Shown here: positions 1 through 11,300 of the stretch, in pieces
Layout: each line of letters starts with the position of its first letter
How positions within the stretch are numbered: the stretch's first letter is position 1
Assembly (NCBI RefSeq): GCF_000485595.1
Contig: NW_014577226.1
Span: 447,552-501,909, forward strand
Direction: 5' to 3'
DNA: 54,358 bases
DNA from: Priapulus caudatus
Lineage: Eukaryota; Priapulida; Priapulimorpha; Priapulimorphida; Priapulidae
Position numbers and translations under genes: made by a program
The notes under the pieces: model-generated
Databases searched by the model: none
The model's input: the letters and a program-made list of their open reading frames with translations, nothing else
Told to the model about the DNA's origin: nothing

Positions 1-789
1 GGGTGCTAACCTTTTGTACCTGGGGCCCGCGGCGGGGACCCGGACGCGGCGCGGCGCCCCCCACATTGAGAACTCATGAGCTATTTCAACAGAATAGGTC
101 ATTACTTTTTGGTGCTGCGATGTTCAACCAATTTTATGAGGCGCGATGATGCGCGCACCATGCATCAATTTCTGGTGCGCGGTGAGCGCGAGCGGATCGC
201 GCCGTAAAAATGAAAAGCCTTGAATAAGTATATATCATATAAGGACGGAAGACAAGGTGACAAGATTAATGCAGACTAAGAACATTGACAAAACGCATTC
301 AACAACGAGTATAAGAGGAAAAATAAGAATTTCAGAGAGAACCGAAGAAAGAGAGCAGAGCCGAGAACAGAACGTAGAGTTGTCTTCGGACTTATCCGGA
401 GCCCGTAGAACATGGGAGACAGTCAAGTAGATATGACTTGAGACTAGGTAAAGACAGCGCTCACAGCAGTTCTCAACGTTGAAGACTGCGAAGCAGTGAA
501 AGGTATTAGACTGGGGAAGGTAGACAGCTCGGGAAAATCGACAAGACGGAGTCAAGGTAATTTCTGAAAAGCGAACACCCGAAAAGAAAAGGCTGGCTGG
601 CGCAGTGTCAAAAAACTGAAAACAGCAGCAAATGAAAGACTGTGATGTAAAGGCCGTGACATGACCTGCAGGAAAGGGGCCAGGTGGCAAGCACTGAGGC
701 AGGAGCTGGGGATAAGGAGAGACCAGAGGAGTATGACCTGATGATCAGAAGAGGTCAAATTGTAAAGAGAAAGGTGTTGGACCCCCAAC
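1..789. other. No recognised gene; GC-rich start then purine-rich sequence
   Basis: The first 60 bases are extremely GC-rich, and 120-210 is rich in GCGC. From about 230 to 790 the plus strand is purine-rich and leads directly into the LINE endonuclease reading frame. It may therefore be the 5' UTR or ORF1 side of that LINE, but I see no ORF1 motif. A 151-codon open frame on the minus strand (235-690) has no family resemblance and is probably chance. Confidence 0.4.
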
Positions 790-2930
790 CCCCTCACACG
801 GCCATATAGACAACAGGGACGGGTTTAACATATGTAAATACGGCATTGCACTAAACAAAGCTAACTGTGTCACATGTTACTATACAAATGCACGTAGTAT
901 CGTTAATAAACTAAATGAGCTGGAAGTACTGGCAACGGACCTGAAACCAAAGATTATTGGCATGACAGAAACTTGGGCAAACACAAGATCACCTGGCACC
1001 TGGCAAACACAAGCGTACCTGATGGTCCACTAAAGCTAAACGGCTATTCACTATTCAGGAAGGACCGGGAAGGACAGGAAGGAGGTGGAGTAGCCCCACT
1101 AATCCACGACTCGTTAAGAGCAGCACCCTGCGAGACCCTAAATAACGAAAAATTCACCGAGTCTACATGGTGCAAGGTATACTTGGCCAACAGAGAAACT
1201 TTACTCATAGGGGTATGCTATAGCACGCCATCCAGCTCAAGTGTGAACAATGAAAAAGCTACACGCATCTGTTGATAATGGGCAACTTCAATTTAAGAGA
1301 TGTAGACTTTTTTAGGTATTACACAGACAGAGAACAGTCCAATTTCCCTTGTAAATTCTTAGACATAATACAGGACATGCTATTATGCCAACATGTGACG
1401 GGACCAACACGCTTAGTCGATGGAAAGCTCACATCCATGCTGGACTTGGTATTTACCAACGATGAACGCACGGTGGAAAACATGATCACTCTAGGACCGC
1501 TAGGGAAAAGTGACCATGTTGGTCTGTCTTGGACCTTACTCACCTATCTAGAACCGGGGAAAAGGGATGGAACTAGCAAAGGTCTAAATGTTTGGAAAGA
1601 GGATTACAACAGTATCAACCACGATTTACTAACCACAGATTGGTCCAAAGTTCTAAATGCCAATGACGTAGAATCATCTTGGAGCGAATTTGTAAACACA
1701 GTAGACAAATTATGCAATACATTTGTACCTAGATATGCCCCACGCAATATAGGCTCAAAACCAACATGGATGAAGAAAGCAGTTTAGAAGGCAGTAAAAA
1801 ATCTTCCAGTGATGGTTGAGCCTAGGTAGAAGACGTGACTAGGAAGTCTATGCAAAGCAGAGAAACAAGGCCGGAGAGATGTGCAGGAATGCCAGACGAG
1901 ACCACAAAAACATTTAGTAGACTCCTCCAAGACACGTCCCAAAAAAATGTATGCCTACAAACGCAACCAGCAGAAAGTGAAAGTTGGTGTAACTCAACTA
2001 AAGAGACAAGTCGGAACGCTTACAAATTCGGACAAAGATGCTGAATCATTGCCTCACAACTTTTTCTATACAGTTCTTATACAAGAAGGAGAAGAAGGAA
2101 TACCAGTACTTGACAACAAAGTTGAAAATTATCACACCATAAGAAACATTCGCTTTACCACGGAGAGCATCAAAAAGAAACTTGATATGGTCAAACCAGA
2201 CAAATCTCCAGGGCCAGACAAAATCCACCCAAAATTTCTCAAAGAGTGCAGAGGGTCTCGCTAAACCGCTGAGCATAATTTTTTAATCGTTGCTACAAGA
2301 AGGCAAGGTACCAACAGCCTGGAAATGCTCAGAAATCACCCCAATCTTGGGAAGCAGGACTAATGCAGGAAATTATAGACCGGTGGCACTAACAAGTGTA
2401 ACATGTAAAGTGATGGAATCCCTGGTAAAAGATCACATTGTGGAGCACTTAAACATTAATGACCTTTTCACCCCTCACCAGCACGGGTTCACGGCAGGAA
2501 AAAGCTGCCTGACAAATCTTCTAGAAACGTTCGAAGACTGGACATCAGCATTGGACTGGTGCTTCAATAGATACAATATTTTTGGATTACCAAAAGGCCT
2601 TCGACACGGTTCCACACCGCCGTCTCATAAGTAAGCTAAAAGAAAAGTTTCCTGACAGATAGAAAGATGCGGGTATCAGTGCACGGAGAATTTCATTGAG
2701 TGGAGCAGCGTCGACAGCGGGTTACCTCAAGGATCAGTCATTGGTCCAATCCTGTTTTTAATTTATGTTAACAATATACCAGACCTTGTAAATTGTAAGT
2801 TGAAAATGTTTGCAGACGATACAAAAATGTGGAATATAGTAAGAAACATCACAGACAATATTCTTCTGCAGACATGACCTCGATAAATTAAGTGAGTGGT
2901 CAGAAACATGGCTCCTGAACATAGTCCTAT
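790..2930 (+). mobile_element. Degenerate CR1/jockey-like non-LTR retrotransposon (APE endonuclease + partial RT)
   Basis: Translation in shifting plus-strand frames gives an APE-type endonuclease and then a reverse transcriptase. From about 870 there is a YTNARSIVNKLNEL-type start followed by MTETW. Near 1272 is the endonuclease core MGNFNLRDVDF, and near 1520 GKSDHVGL. RT blocks follow: SPGPDKIHPKFLKE near 2208, NYRPVALTSV near 2372, QHGFTAGKSCLTN near 2480, FDTVPHRRL near 2596, LPQGSVIGPILF near 2724 and the catalytic FADDT near 2812. Stops and frameshifts (around 1260, 1787, 2264 and 2640) show it is dead. Similarity stops at about 2925, just after the WLL that follows the active site, so the 3' third is missing. 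The arrangement fits the CR1/jockey group; the exact clade is not resolved. Confidence 0.88.
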
Positions 2931-3570
2931 TCTGTCCCACTCCCAGAGGCAGTGGCAGTGGCGCCACAGGCACAGCTATCGCTAGAACCCACGCTATCCC
3001 TAGAACTATCTAAACTAGGGTAGGGTTGTGCCTTGCCCAGTCTCCAGATTTGGCCGTTTATCAAATGCAAACCAACCAAAAACAATTGTGCGGTCATTTC
3101 TTATTAAAGTAACCGCAATATCTATGCGATTTATAATTGGCATTAATGATACTTCATTACTTGGTATTTAGTCAATGAAATGGGGATTTCCAAAAACATT
3201 ACCTGGAAAAAATTCTGAAATTGAAATGCAAATATATTTGACAGAAATTTATTGAAATAGGAGATATTATCAGTGCAGTGGGAGATATCGCAATCATAAG
3301 AGGTGTGAGGATACACTAGGGTTACAATACGATACGTCTCTTGATACGTAGATACGATACGTGTCGCGATACACAGACAGAAAAAGACGGTAGACATTGA
3401 TAGTCGAATACTAATGTTATTTGACTGTTATAATATGTATTCCAATACTTTCATAACACAAATATATTATGAATATGTCAAAGCAATACTCATATATAGT
3501 AAACAATCGGTTACTATATATATATATATATTTCATGGTTAAAACACCGAGACGTTCTGAGTGTGCTCTA
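2931..3570. other. AT-rich spacer with GATACGATACGT-like short repeats; no gene seen
   Basis: After the LINE break there is no coding sequence. Around 3324-3380 the words GATACG and TACGATACGT recur in both orientations, and a related TTATCGTATCG lies at 3781. This could be the edge of a further old DNA transposon into which the 3571-3757 repeat inserted. A short (TA)n run lies near 3514-3531. Confidence 0.4.
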
Positions 3571-3757
3571 GATCAAGGGTTCTTAACCTATGGTCCATGG
3601 ACCCCAAAAGGGTCCGTGGGTGGGCTTCAGGGTGTCCGTGAACCCCATTGTATGCAAAATTCTGTGTTTATTTGCTTATGTGCATTTTTCTGAGGAGGGG
3701 CCTGTAGCTTTCACCAGATTCTCAAAGGAGTCCATGACTCAAAAAAGGTTAAGCTTG
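3571..3757. mobile_element. hAT-like MITE remnant (GGTTCTTAACCT...AGGTTAAG ends)
   Basis: The left end reads AAGGGTTCTTAACCTATGG and the right end AAAAAAGGTTAAGC, so CTTAACCT is shared as an inverted terminal word. Inside are paired GGTCC/GGACC and GGGTCCGTG/CCATGACTC words. The overall plan resembles non-autonomous hAT (Charlie-like) repeats that I recall from vertebrate genomes. No clear 8-bp target duplication is visible, so the borders are approximate. Confidence 0.5.
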
Positions 3758-4083
3758 TACGCTGTCTGGCTGTGTATTAATTATCGTATCGTGGGGCGCT
3801 GTATTGCGATCAGTAAATTGTTACTCCGCTAATAATCGTGGCTGATAACAATTTATTGTGACTTGTTGTTATTCTTTCATTTGTCCCATTGTATATTGTA
3901 AAAATGCAAATTATGCACAAATCAGCTCAAATTTAAAAAAATCTGAATTTGCAGTTTAATCCAGAGCCCTACTCCTGCTGCACACAAGTATGTTTAAGAG
4001 TGTCTGCTGTTGATTCACCGCAAATAGAAGCGTTCATCGCCAAAAAATCGTTCGTTTAGGTCCGTCCCGGCTGGTTGGCGACG

Positions 4084-5814
4084 ATGGCGCAGACGTATCA
4101 GTCGACGATGGCGACGCTTCTAGCGAAGAAAGACGCTCAGGCGCTACTAGAGCAGGTGAGACGCACGGATGACTCTGAGCTGCTAGGTGCAGCCGCGTGG
4201 GACCTAATGCCGGCCGTGTGCGCTGCCTTCACGCAGCTGACGGCCGAGCAGTACCCGGCGTTCGTCTACGTGTGCCGCGAGCTGCTCGCGAAGGTGGCGC
4301 TGCTCGGCAACGCGAAGGAGATGCTCGTCGCGATCCTCGGCCAGGCCGACGGCTTCGCGCACGAGTGTCGCTACGCGGCGCTGCTCGCCGCGCTGCGCGT
4401 CGCGCTGCTGCGGCTGCCGCTCGACCGCCGCCGCTACCTCGACCTCGCGCTGCCGCCGCTGTGCCGGCACGTCACGTCGCTGCCCGTCCCCGCCGACCAC
4501 GCGCTCGACGACGACGAGAGGGCGCTGGTCGACGCCGACCCCGCCGTGCGCTGCCTCGACGGTGCCCTCGCCGAACTGCTCGACTTTCTCGCGGCGATGG
4601 CGGCGCGCGCGACGGGCGCCGCACCACGACGCCTCCTGGCGACTGCGCTCCTGCAGGTGATGGCGCGCCCGCTCGCGTTTCTCGACCTCGAGGAGGGGTC
4701 GCCGACAAGAGAGCGTGCGGTCGCGGCCGCGCGGCTCATCGTTGACCTCGTGCCAGACGCGTACCGCGTTCACGAATGGGCGGAGGAGGATGCTGCCGTC
4801 GCCGCCGGCGACGAGGACGAGGATGAGGACGAGCTGGGTGGAGTGCCGCCGCTCGGTGTCTGCTGCCTGTTCTACGTCGTGTTGTGCGGGGGCGTGCGCG
4901 CGGACGCGCTGCCGTGCGTGCTGCGCGCGGAGCACGTGCTGCACCTGCACGCGGCAGCCCTGCGCGCCGCGCTCACGCAGACGCACTCCCTCGCCGTGCG
5001 CAAGGCGCTGGAGCTGCTGGCTGCACTGCTGCGGCGCGTCGACGACGAGACGATGGAGTGTGCGCCGGGACAGCGGGACGGCTGCCACGCGCTGCCACCG
5101 ATGCTCGTCGATGTCATGGTGTACGGCGGCACGACGGCCGTGCGGCGGCGCGCCCTGGAGGCGACGAGACTGTACGTGCGCAAGCTCGCGGTCGCCGCGC
5201 GCCGCAACTTGTTCGTGCGCATGTTGAACGAGCTTCAGCACGCCGGCGCGCAGGCGCTCTACATCGGCTTCGCGAAGGACGAGATCGCACGGCAGCTGGC
5301 GTCGCCGCGGCGGCACCCGGCGTTCACGAGCGAGGCGTCGCTCGCGGGGCTTCTCGCGCCCGTGTTCGCTGCCCCGGACGGCGCCACCACCGACCTGCTG
5401 GAGGCCTCCGACAAGGTCATGGCCGCGCTGAACCTCCTGCGCTTCCTGCTGCTGCGTGACTCACGCGCCGACAATGCGACGGGCATCTGGAACATGCTGC
5501 CGGGCATCGAGCAAGGCTACCTGCGGCACGTGCGCGAGGGCCTCACGCTGTCGCGCGCGCACTACGAGCTCGAGCTGCGGCGCCGCCGTGAGGAGGAGCC
5601 GGCGGGGCGCGGCGCGGGGCCGGAGGTCGAGGTCACCGTCACGGGTCGCGCACTCGCAGAGCCCAGCGGCGGCGAGGTGGATGTGCTGAACGCGGCCCTG
5701 CGTATGTTCGACATGATGGACTGCGTGCTTGCGCACGTCGCCGAGATCACGAACGCGGCCGACCGCGAGCTGAGAGCGTGCGCGGGCGCAGCGCCGCCGG
5801 CCGACCGAGTATAG
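4084..5814 (+). CDS. GLMN: Glomulin (FKBP-associated protein 68), intronless
   Basis: This encodes a 576-residue protein; human glomulin is 594. Glomulin is a HEAT-like helical protein that binds RBX1 and blocks E2 recruitment by cullin-RING ligases in the cytoplasm. The C-terminal half matches well: TDLLEASDKVMAALNLLRF (from about residue 437), then DNATGIW, then SRAHYELEL (490-498), the region that contacts RBX1 in the human protein. The N-terminal AAWDLMPAV matches human MGWNLVGPV. An acidic run (EDEDEDE) lies near 240-250. I chose the ATG at 4084; the frame opens a few codons earlier but without an ATG. Vertebrate GLMN has many introns, whereas this copy is one uninterrupted exon with extreme GC at third positions in an AT-rich neighbourhood. 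The stop lies 587 bases before the next gene's start on the same strand. No AATAAA was seen before 6177. Confidence 0.93.
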   Translation: MAQTYQSTMATLLAKKDAQALLEQVRRTDDSELLGAAAWDLMPAVCAAFTQLTAEQYPAFVYVCRELLAKVALLGNAKEMLVAILGQADGFAHECRYAALLAALRVALLRLPLDRRRYLDLALPPLCRHVTSLPVPADHALDDDERALVDADPAVRCLDGALAELLDFLAAMAARATGAAPRRLLATALLQVMARPLAFLDLEEGSPTRERAVAAARLIVDLVPDAYRVHEWAEEDAAVAAGDEDEDEDELGGVPPLGVCCLFYVVLCGGVRADALPCVLRAEHVLHLHAAALRAALTQTHSLAVRKALELLAALLRRVDDETMECAPGQRDGCHALPPMLVDVMVYGGTTAVRRRALEATRLYVRKLAVAARRNLFVRMLNELQHAGAQALYIGFAKDEIARQLASPRRHPAFTSEASLAGLLAPVFAAPDGATTDLLEASDKVMAALNLLRFLLLRDSRADNATGIWNMLPGIEQGYLRHVREGLTLSRAHYELELRRRREEEPAGRGAGPEVEVTVTGRALAEPSGGEVDVLNAALRMFDMMDCVLAHVAEITNAADRELRACAGAAPPADRV

Positions 5815-6401
5815 TAACTTGAACGAACTTCTCGCACGCACGTACGTCTCATGATCGCGCCGCGCGCTTCTGCCATGTGGGTGCGAAAAACCTGTATGCG
5901 TGCGCGTCCGACAGTGCTTGTGTCGCTCAGTGTGGCCACGCAGGGTCTGAAAGCCTTGTATGTAGCAGCAGACAGTCAGCGAATCTTCAGTTTTGCGTTG
6001 ATATTTTTAGTGTTGACTTTGCGATGATGGCACTGATGATAAGCTCTTGAGCATGAGATGAAGTGTGACTGTGTATGAATTGTTTAAAAAAGTAAAACAT
6101 ATAACATATCGAAAACTTACTATGTAGTGACTTCTTACCAGTATAGGACAGAGATTAAGATAAATGCCTCTGTAGTGTGAAGTCAAGTTTGTGCCACGGG
6201 AATGATTCTTCGATGCCGTACACTAACAGGGCTATTATTTCTGTTCCTAGGTGTGCACGCGGCACGGACGCTGCGGTGACCGCTTCTCTAGGTCACTATG
6301 CTGACCATGTGCTGACCACCTTCCCGTGTCTCATGCCGAGTCCGAAGTCCCGTCGGCTGAACCAGAGAACTGATCAGCTGCCGATGCTGCCGAGACAAGC
6401 C
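5815..6401. other. Spacer between GLMN and the brn-like gene
   Basis: This stretch holds the GLMN 3' flank and the 5' flank of the glycosyltransferase. The downstream frame is open from about 6177, so in-frame ATGs exist at 6213, 6333 and 6384. A pyrimidine tract ending in CTAG (about 6236-6250) could be a 3' splice site for a 5' UTR intron. No other gene is visible. Confidence 0.5.
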
Positions 6402-7400
6402 ATGTCAAACGCGGCCCGTCGTAGAATTCTCTTCATTCTGTTAGCCGGTGCTCTCTGTCTGCTCATGCTCTATTTCGGCGTGTTCACTCACCTGTACGAA
6501 GTGGACTACGCACAGTTCCACTACCCGCTGGACGTAGACCTGCGCAGCGTCGTCGCCGAGATGCGAGAGCATCACCGATGGAAGCAGCGGCCGCCGATCA
6601 ACCCGCACGACTACCGCGTGCGAATATCGAACAGCGACGCGTGCCGCAACAACTCCCTCCGCCTGCTCATCCTCGTCAAGTCGGCGCTCGACAACGCCGA
6701 GCGGCGCGCGGCAATCCGGCGAACGTGGGGTGCGCCGCGAGAGGGCGCCGCCGGCGCGACGCGCGCCGTCTTCCTGCTCGGCGAGCGGCCGGGCGACGAC
6801 GCGCTGCAGCGACGCATCGCGGCCGAGAGCGCCGCGCACGGCGACGTCGTGCAGGAGGAGTTCGTCGACGCCTACTACAACAACACGCTGAAGACGGTCG
6901 CCGGGCTGCGCTGGGTCGCCGAGCACTGCGCCCGCACGCGCTACATCATGTTCGCAGACGACGACATGTACGTGTCGCCGCGCAACGCGCTGCGTCGGCT
7001 CGCGGCGCACGACGACGGCGACGGCGGCACCCTCTTCGTCGGCTACCGCTTCTTCTCGGCGCCGATGCGGCACCACAGCAGCCGGTGGTACGTGTCCCTC
7101 GACGAGTATGCGTTCTCAATGTACCCGCCGTACCTGACAGCTGGTGCGTTCCTGCTGTCGCGCGCCACCGCCGTCGACATGTACCACGGCGCCCTCTACA
7201 CGAAGCACTTCCGCTTCGACGACATCTTCCTCGGCATCGTCGCGAAGAAGCTGGGCGTCGAGCCGACGCACGACGCGAACATCTACTTCTACAAGAAGCG
7301 GTACTCGCGCGACGGCTACCGCGACGTTATCGCGTCGCACGGCTATGACGATCCCGACGAGCTGCTTGCCGTATGGCGCGATCAGAACGCCGCCGCGTGA
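6402..7400 (+). CDS. brn: Brainiac-like beta-1,3-glycosyltransferase (GT31), intronless
   Basis: This is a type II Golgi enzyme of 332 residues; Drosophila brainiac is 325. Brainiac is a beta-1,3-N-acetylglucosaminyltransferase acting on glycosphingolipids, and related GT31 enzymes transfer Gal or GlcNAc. In order I see a basic start (NAARRR), a membrane anchor at about 9-25, then THLYEVDY as in brainiac. Next come IRRTWG (105-110), VFLLGERPG, DAYYNNTLKT (about 157-166), and the metal-binding DDD (186-188) in FADDDMYVS. These are followed by RWYVSLDEY, YPPYLTAGAF (241-250) and RFDDIFLGIVA (271-281). The start at 6402 places the anchor as in brainiac; ATGs at 6333 and 6384 would only lengthen the tail. 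All catalytic motifs are intact. Acceptor specificity cannot be read from sequence. Confidence 0.92.
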   Translation: MSNAARRRILFILLAGALCLLMLYFGVFTHLYEVDYAQFHYPLDVDLRSVVAEMREHHRWKQRPPINPHDYRVRISNSDACRNNSLRLLILVKSALDNAERRAAIRRTWGAPREGAAGATRAVFLLGERPGDDALQRRIAAESAAHGDVVQEEFVDAYYNNTLKTVAGLRWVAEHCARTRYIMFADDDMYVSPRNALRRLAAHDDGDGGTLFVGYRFFSAPMRHHSSRWYVSLDEYAFSMYPPYLTAGAFLLSRATAVDMYHGALYTKHFRFDDIFLGIVAKKLGVEPTHDANIYFYKKRYSRDGYRDVIASHGYDDPDELLAVWRDQNAAA

Positions 7401-7567
7401 CGCATGACAAACAAGCGACCATTCGTGGTCGCCAGCATCTGCGCGGTCGAATGTTTGTGGACGGAACGGCCTGGAGGGAACGTCCACCCATCTATTAAGA
7501 ACACTGCTCAAGTTTTCCTTGAGTGAAAGTTCTTGAACTCGTTAAAGACATTGTAAAGTGAAGAGTA

Positions 7568-8315
7568 CAGGGATGAGATTGGAAAATTTAATTTTCAGCT
7601 GAAATTTTAATTAGCAAACAGAGGAGCGAGCAATGTGAGGACCGTAGGTCATCGCCCTGCTAGGGGGGTCCGGGGGCATGCTCCCCCGTAATTTTTTTTA
7701 AAGAATGGTGCAATTTGGTGCATTCTAAGCTATTCTGAACAAATTATAGGAGACTCTTGAATCACCTGTTCAAGTTGTCAAAAGGTACAAACGAACTATA
7801 ATAGGAAATCAGGGGGCTGAAAATAGGGCAAGTTTTTTTATTAAATGTCCAGACATAATGATATTTTTCTGTTTCCACCCGTCGCTTGCATTGTTTTACT
7901 CAGACATAAGCTGCCTTGCTGCGACCAGATTTGAATGAAAAAAACAATGCGAATGGAACAATCTGTGCATATTCATGTACACAACATGCACGCAGCAACA
8001 TGTAAACCCGGCCCCCAGGCCAGGCATGGTCGTTACGTGATCAGCTACCTCAAATGTCTGCCCCTCCACTGCAGCCTGTGAACGAGGATTTTCTTTTCTG
8101 GTACGCAAAAACAGATACACTGTATACTTCGCTGTCAGCCTACTGTCTACACTCTACAGTCTACAGTCAGGTGCTGTTGAGGGTATATAATTTAAATTGT
8201 TACATTGTTACCCCCCTCCCAATTTTCTCAACGAATTTAGACGTTTCACAAAATCGACCCCTGGGACTGTCAAATCCGCGGATTTCCGCGGATCCGCGGA
8301 AGAATCTCATCCCTG
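7568..8315. mobile_element. Non-autonomous DNA transposon (MITE) with CAGGGATGAGATT ends
   Basis: The left terminus CAGGGATGAGATT (7568-7580) and the right terminus AATCTCATCCCTG (8303-8315) are perfect 13-bp inverted repeats. They are flanked by a direct repeat AGAGTA at 7562-7567 and 8316-8321, a likely 6-bp target-site duplication. The interior has a GGGGGCATGCTCCCCC palindrome (about 7671-7686) and near the right end alternating CCGCGGAT words (8275-8300). No transposase is present. The ends look hAT-like, but 8 bp would be the usual hAT duplication. Confidence 0.75.
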
Positions 8316-11300
8316 AGAGTAGCTAGGTAAGATTTTGAGAGAGAAGCGAGGGGCTTATAGCATATCAAACACATGTGTTGATCACAGCATAAATTCCTGT
8401 TTCCTTCACTACATGCTTAAAGGGATACTACACCCTAGAATTTAGCTGCGTTCTTGGGTAAAGTGAATGCGTCCGTACCATTTTAGACTGCTTACTGTCA
8501 ATGTTAATTTATATGTCCCGCTCTTAAGTATGCGGGTTGTCTGGTGGGGCCATCGCCCGGCCGTCCCTAAACGATTGTATGGTCTCTCTCTCTTAGTGTT
8601 CCCACGGTGCTACAGTATATTATGATCGTAGGTACATAAATAATAGTTCAGTTCTGATAAAAGTTGTTGTTGTTAATTTTGTTTGCCAAAGACATTCAGG
8701 AAGAACTGACTGTGTGGAAACACAAGTTGATTGTTTCAGTGTTCATTAAAGTTGTTTATCATTATATTTGCCAAACACATTTTATAGCGACTGACTCTTT
8801 GTGAGACTCAAAATGACTCGACTAAAAAAAGACTGTACAAACCATTGAATCAAAAGAAAAGACTAGACATTCTGGCGTTTATTTTGTGACTGTAATACAG
8901 GTAAGTATTAATAGCTCATATGACATAGTCAGATGCAGCTTGTATGAATCGCATGATCGTCCGTGCGTGCGTGCGTGCGTAGTCCGTCCGTGCGGTCGAT
9001 CAAACAGTTGGCACAATCTAAAACGGCTCGACGTACGTTTACAATATTCGGGACGTGGGGGAGGGTAATCGCGAAAAGCGAGTTGGGATGCTCGAAGCTG
9101 GGAGTCTAAGGTCAAGAGGTGTAACAAGAAGGGAACATTCCTTCCTTTAACTTAAGGTAAGGGGAGGAAAATGCAGAAATGGCGGCACAAATCTTAAATG
9201 CTCGACCCTCTAAGGCCTCAAGAGGTTAAAAGAAGGGGAACAATTCCTTCGCTTCAACTTAGAGGTAAATAGGGAGGAAATGTCAAATTGCGCACAAATC
9301 TAAATGGCTCGACCTAGGCTCGTGATAGTCGATAATAGCATCATTGTAGCGAAAAGCCATCACTTGTGCGAAATCTGGAGTCACAGTCAAAGGTCAATGG
9401 GCACAGGGCAGATTTTAGACATTTTCTGAGGACATGGTCTGACGGAGCGATTGGAAAACTTTTTTGTTTCAGTGGTGACCTACCATTTTTATGGCTTTAT
9501 TGAAAGGACCATGAAATGTACTTTCTGCTGACATGAGAAGAGTAAGTGTGTGATAACCTTTTGACCCTCAAGAGGGTTAAACATGGATTTGTTTACTGTT
9601 AGAAAGAATTTGACTGCCGGGTTTGCTAGTAGAATCTATACATGCCTGGATGTATGAGGCTACAATGTCACAGTGAAATTTCAAAAGCTAAATTTGGTTG
9701 AAGGTTTATGCTCCTTAAATCGTATAATTTCTATGGCATTCTTTACTGTCAGTGTGTTACATGTAACTTATTCCACTGCCAGTGGCCACTGCCGGTGCAT
9801 GTGGTGGTGATAGTACTGTGTAGTTTTTGCCTGCGTTAATTAGTTACAGGTGGCAGCTCTCTATTTCAGCCTGTAGGCTTGCGTAGGTAAATGGATGAGT
9901 GCTTACCTATTCTGCCTTGTAAATAGTTGTTGCTACTACATACGATGGGAGCTTCCATCTTTAATCTTAAGACACTTAAACGTACGCGCCATCTCGTGGC
10001 AACTTTCATAACAATCCCAACGAACATTCTTTCGAGAAGGTTCCTGATACCATCCACTGTTTCGGCGCGTATGTGAACACATTTGGGACTAACAGGGTTT
10101 AGTAGAATCCCACAAATCCACCACAGAGTCACCGCAGTAGACGTTAGATGAGCGCTGTCGCTCCGCGGCACTTGTTAAGTAATGGTAGAGAAAACCGACT
10201 TGAATTTAATACTCAACAAACAAGCTTTCTATGCAAGAGACAGGAAATACCATCCCTACGGAGAAGGGATGGAATACCAATTACCCGTCGTTTACATTTC
10301 ATGAATCTCCAAAAAGGTTTAGCATCATCAGCAAGTTTATCACAGACAATGCCACTTAGAAAATCTCGATGGAGTTTACGATTTAATTGGAAAACAAAAT
10401 TTCTTTAATGGCGATATCTAGACCCCTGGTGGCAATAGTGATATCTCTTCTTCATAGATTTCTTTAAGGAAGATGACAACCAAGGAACTGAAGCCTTATT
10501 GCGAATAATCTTCATAGCGATATTGGAATTTACATCTGAGGTAATGGCCTGTTTTATTTTCAACCAGTTAGATTCAATATGGATCTCTTGGACGGATCAG
10601 TGGAAAGGTACGAGGCATTAAACTGAGTAAAATTATTTGAAAGTGCCTCTGTCAGCCAAGAGCTCGAAAGAGCAAGCATCGAGGGAAAAGTTCGTTCGTC
10701 GACGAGCTCCGAAGAGCCACTAACCTACAGAGGAACTGCGACGAGAACCAGCGGTAAAAGAGTTAGTTCCACCATGAGGTCGAAAGAGCAAGCCATTGAA
10801 AGCATCGAAGAAAGGGTCACCTACGAGCTCAGTTGATCAGAGCCGACGTCAAAGGGGGAAAACGACAGCGAAGGTATAACGAATAATAAAGGGGGTCTTG
10901 GTCACGATTTGAACAGCGCGCAACATACTCGAGGAGTGACGTATCGGACGATGCGAGGAGCCACGTACGCTACCAACAGAAATCACAAACGATTCTCACG
11001 ATTCGAACGTCGCTCGGCGAGTTCTATGTGTTCATCATATTTGAGAGAGTGTAGCGATTGCTTGTAATCCTGTACGTCGAACACGTATCGATTAACAGAA
11101 ATCACAATAACAATAATTTTCTTTGCACATTTTTTAATGAGCATCATAATTCATAGTGAATGCCATCGCGTTGCAAACAAAATTGATACATGTACAAAAT
11201 ATTAATATTTTCCCCATCATCTCAATTACAGCATACACTTGTTTCATGGAAGCACTTTCACCAGCAATAACAATGTAAAGTTCAACCAATTATTTATAAC

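Noticed and set aside
4204-5316. 370-codon minus-strand open frame opposite GLMN, and other long frames there
   Set aside because: GC-rich coding DNA with biased third positions opens antisense frames. The glomulin frame has clear homology and the others do not.
4084-7400. Bacterial contamination or transfer, suggested by high GC and lack of introns
   Set aside because: Both genes encode animal proteins (glomulin, brainiac-type GT31) and are followed by a standard animal gene on the same contig.
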